From Deltaproteobacteria bacterium (GTDB lineage: Bacteria; Desulfobacterota; GWC2-55-46; DRQE01), in contig DRQE01000178.1 in assembly GCA_011371515.1 (NCBI GenBank), forward strand, positions 1-11,120: a stretch of 11,120 nt of DNA, read 5' to 3'. The notes under the pieces are model-generated. The model saw only the letters and a program-made list of their open reading frames with translations. It was not told the origin of the DNA and did no database searches. Made by a program: the position numbers and the translations under genes. Of the stretch, positions 1-7,709 are shown piece by piece. Position 1 is the first letter of the stretch, and the number at the start of each line of letters is the position of its first letter.

Positions 1-2244
1 CCTGTGGAGTCTTTCGGCTTTCTGGTTTTCTCCTCTACTTTTAAGAATTTCCAGAAGTTTAAGGAGTCTTTCACGGTAGTCTTTCTTTATGGTTATTGCT
101 CTGGAGTAGTAGAGTTGTGCCCTGTTGTAGTCCTCAAGCTCCATGTATGCGCTGGCAAGGTAGTAGTAGAGTTCTGCAAGGTCTATGTTATCTTCTGCAA
201 GGAAGCCTGCCTGTTCGAGGTATCGGGCTGCACAGCGATAGTCTGCCATCTCAAAACATGCAAGCCCTGCAATCCTGTAGGCATTTGCCTTCGGAGTCTT
301 TGCCCTTTTTATATACCCTTCGCTGTACTCAAGAGCACCGTTGTAGTCTTTCTGCTCGTAGTTTATCATGGCAAGGAAGAGGTAGCTTTCTGTAACACTT
401 CCCATACTCTGGGTGAACTCTCTTGTGGCAGGCTCATAGCGTTTAAGCCTGAAGAGTGCCACGCCAAGATTGTTTCTTGTATGGGGATCGTCCTGTATGG
501 ATAGGGCTTTCTCGAACAGGGGGACCGCACTCTCGAGATATTCTCCACCCAGTTTCAGGTAAACAAGCCCGAGCAACCTGTATGGAAGTGCCACCCTTTC
601 GGGAAGATTTTCCGAGTAGAATTGCAGAACCCTTTTTGCCTCTGTCTCGGCTATCTTAAGTTTGTCCTTTTCATCGGGAAGTACATAACCCATGGATACA
701 AGGCATGGGTTCAGGTGCTTAATACCCCATTCTTCCACAATGTGGGGGAATCTTTCCGTTTTCAGATAGAGTACAGATGCGTCGTCGAACATGACAGCTC
801 TCCAGTTCTCGTCACCGTGGAGTTTGCGGCAGAGGCTGTTATCCTTTTCTATAAGGACCATGTCTATGGAATAATCCTCTACAAGTCTTTTCCACCTGTT
901 GCGGGTCTCTGCTATTCTGGTCTTCCAGAAAAAGAGCGGATCATAGAGGGTAGGGGTTCTACCATCAATGAAGACCTTTATATCGTTATATATAAGGTAG
1001 CCGCCGTACACATATTGATTGTATACATTGCCTTCCATATTCAGGGCTTTAATGAACCTTACAGTGCCTTCGGGGAACTTGCCCTTCTTCATGCCGAGCC
1101 CGTAGTCCTTGTTGTCACGGATTGAGAAGTTATAGAGCAGTATTGCCACAGAAAAGATGGTTATAAACACCATTAATGGTTTGAGCCGTGTCTTTCCTGT
1201 AAACCTTCTTTCAAGATAGTCTGATATGTTGGTTGCCATAAGACAGATGGAAAAAAGGGGAAAGAGGGCGGTCCATCGTATGTGCTTGAGCGCCATGTAA
1301 AGGGCCACTGCAACAAACAGGACATCCCGCGTTCTCATCCAGCCAAGGTTTATCAACATAGCCACGATGGAAAGTGCCACCGCCAGCTTAAGGTAGAATA
1401 TTGACAGCGGAAATGGATATAGTTCGAAGAGAAACTTTTTCAGAGGCACACTCTGCCACTCCTGTATGTATCTTAATGCCTCTCTATTCTCGCCCATCTG
1501 GTGTATGAAGGGAAAGAACACCAGCTTCCACCCATAGGGGTTTATAAAGGAGGTCCCAAAAAGTAGTAGGGTGATGCCACCGTAGAGCCATGCCTGCGGA
1601 GGTGGTGGCGTAAGTCTGCCTTCCTCTCTGCAGTGGTCCACCCAGCTCCCGAATGCCCATAGGCCACTTATAAATATGCCCAGTATGAAACTCGAGTGGA
1701 TGTTGGTCCACAGAACCTGTAGCAGCGGAAGCCACAGAAGATACCTTACGGCACCCTTTCTTTCTGAAAGGGTGAATATGTAGAAGTAAGAGGCTACAAA
1801 GAGGTAGCCAAAAAGATGTGGCCTTATGAAGAAGCGGTCTACGGCTATAGCAAATGTAATGTAAAGAAGGCTGGCTATGAGCCAGTATCTATCGCCTGCT
1901 ATCGTACGGATTAAAAGAAAGAGAACAAGGAATGTGGCTGATATTATGAGACACTGGAGCACGAACAGTCCCCACCAGCCTCCAAGGTAGGTATAAAAGA
2001 TGTGGGCTATAACCTGAAAGCCCCAAGTAAAGTCTATCCACTCCTTGCCGGCGAAGGTATAAGAGAAGGGGTCGGTCTCCGGCACACTCATGTGGGTAAG
2101 TATCCACTCACCTGTCTTGAGTGCCCAGAATATGTCGGTATCCCAGCGCTGTTTCTTGAATGAGGCGAGTATTATGAAGACCCCAAGGAGTACGAGAAGG
2201 GATACATACAGGCCCCTTTCAATTCGATTATTTCTCATCTCCAT
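1..2244 (-). CDS. Polytopic membrane protein with GT-C-like N-terminus and C-terminal TPR repeats (3' end cut by window edge)
   Basis: The reading frame is open for at least 748 codons and has no stop before position 1, so the C-terminus is missing. The N-terminal part (about residues 12-371) holds roughly ten hydrophobic segments. The first loop after TM1 reads WDTDIFWALKTGEW (34-47) then VPETDPFSYT (54-63), an acidic-residue pattern typical of GT-C-fold membrane glycosyltransferases and related hypothetical proteins. A soluble stretch follows with YGGYLIYNDIKVFIDGR (413-429), then about five TPR-like repeats (about 554-722). The start at 2244 has a weak GAG eight bases upstream; an in-frame ATG at 2238 is an alternative, but GGAG abuts it with no spacing. 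Either start overlaps the end of pilR, so translational coupling is likely. Function is unknown. A GT-C-like protein in a pilus operon could act in pilin or surface glycan modification, but that is inference. Confidence 0.85.
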   Translation of the reverse strand, partial: MEMRNNRIERGLYVSLLVLLGVFIILASFKKQRWDTDIFWALKTGEWILTHMSVPETDPFSYTFAGKEWIDFTWGFQVIAHIFYTYLGGWWGLFVLQCLIISATFLVLFLLIRTIAGDRYWLIASLLYITFAIAVDRFFIRPHLFGYLFVASYFYIFTLSERKGAVRYLLWLPLLQVLWTNIHSSFILGIFISGLWAFGSWVDHCREEGRLTPPPPQAWLYGGITLLLFGTSFINPYGWKLVFFPFIHQMGENREALRYIQEWQSVPLKKFLFELYPFPLSIFYLKLAVALSIVAMLINLGWMRTRDVLFVAVALYMALKHIRWTALFPLFSICLMATNISDYLERRFTGKTRLKPLMVFITIFSVAILLYNFSIRDNKDYGLGMKKGKFPEGTVRFIKALNMEGNVYNQYVYGGYLIYNDIKVFIDGRTPTLYDPLFFWKTRIAETRNRWKRLVEDYSIDMVLIEKDNSLCRKLHGDENWRAVMFDDASVLYLKTERFPHIVEEWGIKHLNPCLVSMGYVLPDEKDKLKIAETEAKRVLQFYSENLPERVALPYRLLGLVYLKLGGEYLESAVPLFEKALSIQDDPHTRNNLGVALFRLKRYEPATREFTQSMGSVTESYLFLAMINYEQKDYNGALEYSEGYIKRAKTPKANAYRIAGLACFEMADYRCAARYLEQAGFLAEDNIDLAELYYYLASAYMELEDYNRAQLYYSRAITIKKDYRERLLKLLEILKSRGENQKAERLHR

Positions 2245-3607
2245 AGTATTTGCTCAACTTGTATCGCATTGACCTGAAACTTATGCCCAGAAGTTTTGCT
2301 GCCTCTTTCTTTACCCCACCGGTCTTTCTCAGAGCCTCCATTATTATACCCTTTTCATACTCAGCCACCAGTTTTTCAAGGTCCACCCCTTCTGGCGGGA
2401 TTTCCACCTGTGGTGGTGAGGGGTGTTCCAGCCTTCTGTGAGCCCCTGTGCTACTTCTTATGGCAGGTGGAAGTGACGAGGGTGAGATGAGGTTGTCCAT
2501 CTCGAGGGCTATAGCCCTCTCTATGGCGTTCTCAAGCTCTCTTACATTGCCCGGATAATCGTATTCAACAAGGCATGCCATCGCCTCCTCCGATATACCC
2601 TTTATGTTCTTTCCCAGCTCCCTGTTGTATTTCTCCACGAAGTGCATGGCTATGTGGGGGATGTCCTCTTTCCTTTCTCTCAGCGGTGGCATGTCTATCC
2701 TTATTACATTTATACGATAGTACAGGTCTTCACGGAATCTACCCTCTCTTACCTCTTTCTCTATGTCCCTGTTGGTGGCTGCTATGAGCCTTATGTCCAC
2801 CTGTTTTTCTTCCCTGCCACCGATACGGCGGATGTATCGGTCCTGAATGAATCTCAGAAGTTTTACCTGAAGATTCAGTGGCAGTTCCGTTATCTCATCG
2901 AGAAACAGGGTGCCTCCATCTGCAAGCTCCACGAGCCCTTCCTTTGAAGAGCCTGCCCCTGTGAATGCCCCTTTCTCGTAGCCGAAGAGCTCACTCTCTA
3001 TGAGGTTTTCAGGTATAGCCCCACAGTTTACTGCCACAAAGGGTGCCGCCTTCCTCGGGCTTTCTTTGTGTATAGCCTTTGCCACAAGCTCCTTTCCGGT
3101 GCCACTTTCGCCTGTAATGAGTATGTTGGTCTTTGCAGGGGCAACATTCATTATGAGGCGGTAAAGCTCACGCATCTTGTGGCTGGTGCCAACAAGCCCA
3201 TTGAAGCCGTATTTGAGCTTAAGGTCCTTGTTCTCCTCCTCGAGCCTTTTTCTCTCGAGGGCACGCCGTATGTGGAGTTTTATCTCATCCACATTGAAGG
3301 GTTTTATGAAGTAGTCATAGGCACCTGCCTTCATTGCCTCTATGGCACTCTCCACAGATGCATAGGCTGTGATGACGATGACTATTGTTTCGGGATTGAG
3401 CTTTTTAATCTTCTTGAGAAGCTCGATGCCGCTCATACCGGGCATTTTAAGGTCTACTATGGCAAGGTCATAGCTATCTTTTATGAATGACTCAAGGGCT
3501 TCTTCTCCACTGGCGAAGCTGGAGACCCCGTAGCCTTCTTTTCTGAGGAGTATCTCCAGAAACTCTCGCATACTCCTCTCATCGTCTACTACCATTATCC
3601 TTGTCAT
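2228..3607 (-). CDS. pilR: PilR, NtrC-family sigma54-dependent response regulator
   Basis: A complete 459-residue three-domain activator. The receiver domain (1-120) has the acidic pocket D8/D9, phosphoacceptor D52 in VDLKMPG, T80 and K102. The AAA+ domain (about 136-370) has Walker A GESGTGKE (166-173), the sigma54-contact loop GAFTGA (213-218), Walker B TLFLDE (233-238) and arginine-finger region FREDLYYR (291-298). A Fis-type helix-turn-helix ends the protein (about 412-455, EAAKLLGISFRSMRYKLSKY). No key residue is missing. The ATG overlaps the pilS stop as ATGA, so it is translationally coupled to its cognate kinase. In the PilR family, phosphorylation drives ATP-dependent activation of sigma54 promoters, classically that of pilA. 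No pilA is visible here, so its target must lie elsewhere. The name rests on the neighbouring pilS and pilBTC genes, because the domain layout alone would fit other NtrC-family regulators. Confidence 0.95.
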   Translation of the reverse strand: MTRIMVVDDERSMREFLEILLRKEGYGVSSFASGEEALESFIKDSYDLAIVDLKMPGMSGIELLKKIKKLNPETIVIVITAYASVESAIEAMKAGAYDYFIKPFNVDEIKLHIRRALERKRLEEENKDLKLKYGFNGLVGTSHKMRELYRLIMNVAPAKTNILITGESGTGKELVAKAIHKESPRKAAPFVAVNCGAIPENLIESELFGYEKGAFTGAGSSKEGLVELADGGTLFLDEITELPLNLQVKLLRFIQDRYIRRIGGREEKQVDIRLIAATNRDIEKEVREGRFREDLYYRINVIRIDMPPLRERKEDIPHIAMHFVEKYNRELGKNIKGISEEAMACLVEYDYPGNVRELENAIERAIALEMDNLISPSSLPPAIRSSTGAHRRLEHPSPPQVEIPPEGVDLEKLVAEYEKGIIMEALRKTGGVKKEAAKLLGISFRSMRYKLSKYYGDEK

Positions 3608-5283
3608 AAGCCACCTCTCTGGTTTTTGATGTCTCGAGGTGTGTGCACAGGCAGGTATATTTTGAAGACAGTACCCTCGCCCGGGGTGGAGCTGACATCT
3701 ATAAGCCCGCCGTGGCTCTCTATTATCCTGTAGGCTATACTCAAGCCAAGTCCTGTGCCCGAAGGTCTTGTCGAAAAGAAGGGGTCGAATATCTTTTTAA
3801 GGTGTTCCGGCTCTATACCCTTGCCTGTATCCTCTATGGAGACTTCCACAAACCTGCCTTTGCCCTTAAGCGGGATGGGTAGAGAGTCTTCTCTCGAGTT
3901 ATTAACCCTTACTGTGAGTCTACCTTTTCCATTCATCGAGTGGACCGCATTAAGCATCAGGTTCCATATGACCTGTGAAAGCTGTCTCTGGTTGCCATCT
4001 ATGTATAGAGAGCCATCAAGGGAGCTTACAATCTCTATACCCTCTGCTTCAGGGTTGTGTCTGAGCATGTCCACTATATCCTTAACGAGTAGAGAGAGGT
4101 CGAGCCTTTCCATCTTCTCTGCAGGTGGGCGCGCAAATAGAAGAAAATCTGTTATAAGAGAGTTAAGTCTTTTCGTCTCCCTGAGCACTATGTCCATGAG
4201 GTTACTCTTATAGCCGATTGGTTTGAGCTCATCCCTCATAACCTGTATGGAACCGCTTATGGAGGCAAGGGGATTCCGTATCTCATGGGCAAGAGATGCA
4301 GACAGCTCTCCAAGGGCACGCAACTTCTCACTGCGTCTGAGCTCTTCTTCAAGGGATTTGAGCTGGGTGAGGTCCTGAAATATTACCACCCAAGCAATGT
4401 CTTCTCCCTGTCCTTTTGATACTGTAAAACCCAGTATTACCTTCTCCTTGTTACGGGTCTTTATCTCTATTTCGCTCCTTATACCGGGATTGTTAAACTT
4501 TCCTGTTATACCGGGAAAGAGGCTTTCCACGTCTCTGTGGTAGGCATCCTTCAGTGAGTAGCCCGTTATATCTGTGGCTGCTCTGTTGAAAGAGGTTATC
4601 TTCCTCTGTTCGTTAAGGGTCATCACCCCTGCGGGTATGTTGTCCACGATGAGCTGGTTCAGCTCTTTGAGCCTGTCGAAGTCTATCTCCTTTTCTTCCA
4701 GTTCTCGTTCCACCTCGGTTGTCTTCTGCGCGAGATAACCCGTAAGGTATGCCACGGTGAAGAAGGAAAGAATGTTTATTGCTATGGTGGTTATCACATC
4801 AGCCCATATGGGTTCCACCTGTGGATGAAACAGCTTGTACGACTGTGGCAGTATCTGGTAGAAGTCAAGGTCCAGCAGCACCGCATAACCGGCAGAGGAA
4901 AGACTGGCGGCAAATATACCACCAGACCTTCCGAGCAATATGGTGGCTGCTATTATGGACAGGTGATACAGTATGGATAGATAGCTCGTAACCCCACCTG
5001 TTATGTAAACCACAAAGGTTATGACCAATATGTCTATCGAAATCTGTATCTTGGCGAATCTTTTGAGGTCTTTTATGCGGTGTATCAGGAAGGCATAGAG
5101 TATTGTGGCTATCCCCACGACAACGACCACCATGTACAGGGGGTAGAATCTGTGGTGGGTTGGTGATATGCCTTTCAGCTGAAAGTAGGCTATTATGCCC
5201 AAGAAGGCAAGCCCCATCACCACCCTTGCCATCATGAGCGATAGCAGTTTACCTTTAAGGGCATCTTGCAAGGGATTCTTCAT
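3604..5283 (-). CDS. pilS: PilS, membrane sensor histidine kinase
   Basis: A complete 559-residue inner-membrane kinase. The N-terminal part has about six hydrophobic segments (near 17-36, 49-67, 81-95, 101-117, 122-137, 161-183), matching the six-TM sensor of PilS proteins and leaving little periplasmic sequence. A coiled linker leads to a PAS domain (about 205-310). The HisKA domain carries the phosphoacceptor H333 in SLAHEIRNPLASISGS. The ATPase domain shows the N box (QVIWNLMLNAVHSM, 437-450), G1 (DTGKGI, 485-490), F box (FDPFFSTR, 499-506) and G2 (GTGLGLS, 509-515), so both kinase and nucleotide-binding centres look intact. In Pseudomonas aeruginosa, PilS senses inner-membrane pilin through its TM segments and feeds back on pilin transcription through PilR; the same role is inferred here. 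It starts 9 bases after pilC and its stop overlaps the pilR start by 4 bases. The ribosome-binding site before its ATG is poor, which suggests coupling to pilC. Confidence 0.95.
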   Translation of the reverse strand: MKNPLQDALKGKLLSLMMARVVMGLAFLGIIAYFQLKGISPTHHRFYPLYMVVVVVGIATILYAFLIHRIKDLKRFAKIQISIDILVITFVVYITGGVTSYLSILYHLSIIAATILLGRSGGIFAASLSSAGYAVLLDLDFYQILPQSYKLFHPQVEPIWADVITTIAINILSFFTVAYLTGYLAQKTTEVERELEEKEIDFDRLKELNQLIVDNIPAGVMTLNEQRKITSFNRAATDITGYSLKDAYHRDVESLFPGITGKFNNPGIRSEIEIKTRNKEKVILGFTVSKGQGEDIAWVVIFQDLTQLKSLEEELRRSEKLRALGELSASLAHEIRNPLASISGSIQVMRDELKPIGYKSNLMDIVLRETKRLNSLITDFLLFARPPAEKMERLDLSLLVKDIVDMLRHNPEAEGIEIVSSLDGSLYIDGNQRQLSQVIWNLMLNAVHSMNGKGRLTVRVNNSREDSLPIPLKGKGRFVEVSIEDTGKGIEPEHLKKIFDPFFSTRPSGTGLGLSIAYRIIESHGGLIDVSSTPGEGTVFKIYLPVHTPRDIKNQRGGL

Positions 5284-5292
5284 CTTTCAGAT

Positions 5293-6525
5293 TTAGCCTG
5301 CAACAGCTCCTGCGAGCTGGAAGATAGGCAGATAAAGGGCAATAACAAGCCCACCGACGACCACTCCAAGGAATGCCATAAGCATTGGCTCAATGAGCGA
5401 TGTAAGAGCCTCCACAGCGGCATCCACTTCGTCTTCGTAGAAGTCTGCAATTTTGCTGAGCATGGTATCCATGGCGCCTGTGGACTCTCCCACGGTTATC
5501 ATCTGTGTAACCATGGGTGGAAAGACTTTCGTCTGGGCAAGTGGTTCCGCAAGGGTCTTACCTTCGCTTATGCTGGTTCTCGCCTTCATCACAGCCTCTT
5601 CAACCACCACATTGCCTGCCGTCTTTGCAACTATCTCAAGGGCTTCCAGAATTGGCACCCCGCTTGAGAGCATGGTCCCGAGGGTTCTGGTAAACCTTGC
5701 AACAGCGGTCTTTCTCAGAAGGTCTCCAAGAACGGGCATCTTTAGAAAGAGCCCGTCCATAATCCTTCTGCCTTTTTTGGTCTTGTAGAATTGCATGAGC
5801 CCCACTATGATTGCCGCAAGCCCGCCAAAGATGATGTACCATGAGGAGCGCAGGAAGTTGCTCATGTTTACCACCATCTGGGTTGGACCGGGCAGGGCGC
5901 TTCCGAAACTTGCAAACATGTCCTCAAATATGGGTACCACCCATATGAGAAGCCCTGCCACAACCAGTATTGCTATTATTATGACCACTATTGGATAGGT
6001 CAGGGCACCCTTTATCTTGCCCTTGAGCTTCTCTGCCTTCTCCATGAAGGCAGAAAGTCTGTTCAGTATGGTATCGAGTATACCGCCCACCTCACCAGCG
6101 GCAACGAGGTTTACAAAGAGGTCATCGAATACCTTTGGATGCTTTCTGAGGGCATCTGCAAGGGTAGAGCCCTCTTCCACGCTATTTTTCACATCGAGAA
6201 GGACCTTTTTGAACTCCTTGTTCTGTTGCTGACTTGCAAGTATGTCGAGACACTGAACCAGTGGAAGTCCGGCGTCTATCATGGTTGCAAACTGCCTCGT
6301 GAATACCACCAGCTCCTTCGTCTTTATACCACCCATGCCGGGAATCTTTATCTCAAGGTCTTTCTGAAGGAAAGAAAGCCCTCCTCCTTTCTTTTCTGTT
6401 ATAGATGTGGGATTGATCTGCTGGCGGCGGAGCATTAGGGTTGCTTGGTTCAGATTGGGTGCCTCTATTTCACCCTTCGTAATCTGACCACTGGCGGTCT
6501 TTCCTGTGTATTCGAACTTTGGCAT
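5293..6525 (-). CDS. pilC: PilC, type IV pilus inner-membrane platform protein (T2SSF/GspF family)
   Basis: A complete 410-residue member of the PilC/GspF family, of typical length. It opens with the usual MPKFEYTGKTASGQITKGEI (an F-Y-G repeat-like N-terminal segment). Two T2SSF domains follow (about 70-193 and 273-395), each with the recognisable pattern FTRQFATMIDAGLPLVQCLD (75-94) or FTRTLGTMLSSGVPILEALE (278-297) and a later GE-G-G/T-G-M element (VAAGEVGGILDT, 141-152; TVGESTGAMDTM, 344-355). Hydrophobic segments lie near 178-198, 229-246 and 380-402. The protein is the rotating or anchoring platform that transmits work from PilB and PilT to the pilin subunits. It starts 26 bases after pilT, with a weak AGG seven bases before the ATG. 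Nothing appears broken or unusual. Confidence 0.97.
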   Translation of the reverse strand: MPKFEYTGKTASGQITKGEIEAPNLNQATLMLRRQQINPTSITEKKGGGLSFLQKDLEIKIPGMGGIKTKELVVFTRQFATMIDAGLPLVQCLDILASQQQNKEFKKVLLDVKNSVEEGSTLADALRKHPKVFDDLFVNLVAAGEVGGILDTILNRLSAFMEKAEKLKGKIKGALTYPIVVIIIAILVVAGLLIWVVPIFEDMFASFGSALPGPTQMVVNMSNFLRSSWYIIFGGLAAIIVGLMQFYKTKKGRRIMDGLFLKMPVLGDLLRKTAVARFTRTLGTMLSSGVPILEALEIVAKTAGNVVVEEAVMKARTSISEGKTLAEPLAQTKVFPPMVTQMITVGESTGAMDTMLSKIADFYEDEVDAAVEALTSLIEPMLMAFLGVVVGGLVIALYLPIFQLAGAVAG

Positions 6526-6551
6526 AGCGCTGCCTGTTTGAGTTTAATCAA

Positions 6552-7673
6552 TTAAGGTGAAAATCTTGGATTTATAAGCCCTGCGTTTACGAGCATCTGC
6601 TTCAGTTCATCGGGTTCAGGGCTTCTGCCGAATGCCTCCTCAATGGTAATAAGTTTTCTTGAGCAGAGGGTCATGAGGCTCTGGTTCATGGTCTGCATGC
6701 CAAACTTGGACTGGCCAACCTGCATCTGTGAATATATCTGATGTATCTTGTCCTCTCTTATGAGGTTTCTTATGGCAGCATTGGGCACCATTATCTCGAG
6801 TGCCAGCACCCTGCCCTTGCCATCTGCTTTGGGTAGGAGTAGCTGTGATATTACCCCTTCAAGCACAAAGGACAGCTGTGCCCTTACCTGTGGTTGCTGG
6901 TGTGAGGGAAATACATCTACAATCCTGTTTATGGTCTGCACGCAGGAGTTCGTGTGAAGGGTTGCAAGGCAGAGGTGGCCTGTCTCTGCTATGGTAAGGG
7001 CTGTCTCTATTGTCTCCATATCCCTGAGCTCACCGAGTAGCACCACATCGGGGTCCTGCCTTAGCACGCTCTTTATTGCCTTTTTGAAGTTGTGTGTATC
7101 GGCTCCAACCTCTCTCTGGTTTACGAGAGCCAGCTTTGAGGTGTGGAGGTACTCTATTGGGTCCTCTATGGTTACTATGTGTTCCTGCCTTTCCCTGTTT
7201 ATCTTGTCTATTATTGCTGCAAGGGTTGTGGACTTACCACTTCCCGTTGGTCCCGTAACAAGCACAAGCCCTCTTGGTCTTTTCGCCAGCTCCTCCACAA
7301 CGGGTGGTAGCCCCAGCTCTGAAAAGCTCTTTATAGTATAGGGTATTACCCTGAAGACCCCTGCCACGGTGCCGCGCTGCATGAATATGTTGGCACGGAA
7401 TCTGCTCAACCCCTTTATGCCGAAGGAGAAGTCGAGCTCGTTTTCTTCTTCGAACTTGTGTCGCTGTGCCTCGGTTAGCACCGAGTAGCATAGCTGTTTA
7501 GTGTCTATTCCTGTAAGTGGCGGGCCATCTATAGGGGCAAGTTTTCCATATACCCTCATCCTTGGGGGGGAGCCTGCGGCAAGATGAAGGTCTGAACCCT
7601 CTTTATCTATGAGGAGTTTGAGAAGGGAGCGCATGTCGTATTTTTTCTGTGGTCTCACAGCTTCTTCGCTCAT
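6552..7673 (-). CDS. pilT: PilT, twitching motility retraction ATPase
   Basis: A complete 373-residue hexameric secretion-type ATPase. The N-terminal PAS-like domain (about 14-110) begins with the typical LLKLLIDKEGSDLHLAAGSP. The ATPase core has Walker A GPTGSGKS (141-148), Asp box TIEDPIEYL (168-176), Walker B DVVLLGELRD (209-218, with catalytic-glutamate candidate E215) and His box TGHLCLATLHTN (231-242). The C-terminal AIRNLIRE (300-307) is the PilT signature that separates it from PilB and is needed for retraction in studied homologues. It lacks the tetracysteine zinc site seen in PilB, as expected. The start at 7673 is supported by a strong AGGAGA ten bases upstream. An in-frame Met at residue 14 would cut off a non-conserved leader. 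It lies between pilB (36-base gap) and pilC. Confidence 0.97.
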   Translation of the reverse strand: MSEEAVRPQKKYDMRSLLKLLIDKEGSDLHLAAGSPPRMRVYGKLAPIDGPPLTGIDTKQLCYSVLTEAQRHKFEEENELDFSFGIKGLSRFRANIFMQRGTVAGVFRVIPYTIKSFSELGLPPVVEELAKRPRGLVLVTGPTGSGKSTTLAAIIDKINRERQEHIVTIEDPIEYLHTSKLALVNQREVGADTHNFKKAIKSVLRQDPDVVLLGELRDMETIETALTIAETGHLCLATLHTNSCVQTINRIVDVFPSHQQPQVRAQLSFVLEGVISQLLLPKADGKGRVLALEIMVPNAAIRNLIREDKIHQIYSQMQVGQSKFGMQTMNQSLMTLCSRKLITIEEAFGRSPEPDELKQMLVNAGLINPRFSP

Positions 7674-7682
7674 AGTACAGTG

Positions 7683-7690
7683 TCTCCTCT
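7683..7690 (-). promoter_or_regulatory. Strong ribosome-binding site of pilT
   Basis: On the minus strand the bases read AGAGGAGA, close to the ideal Shine-Dalgarno core, with about nine to ten bases to the ATG at 7673. It is the best ribosome-binding site in the operon, and it supports the longer pilT start over the internal Met at residue 14. The weak sites before pilB, pilC and pilS contrast with it. Confidence 0.75.
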
Positions 7691-7709
7691 ATCGTTTAAT
7701 CCTGCAAGG

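Noticed and set aside
4..504. Plus-strand open frame of 166 codons at the left edge
   Set aside because: It lies antisense to the TPR region of the minus-strand membrane protein. Its translation is rich in Cys and Val without recognisable domains, as expected for a shadow of a real gene.
622..1125. Plus-strand open frame of 167 codons
   Set aside because: It is antisense to the soluble segment of the same membrane protein, whose continuous frame and recognisable repeats explain the stretch better.
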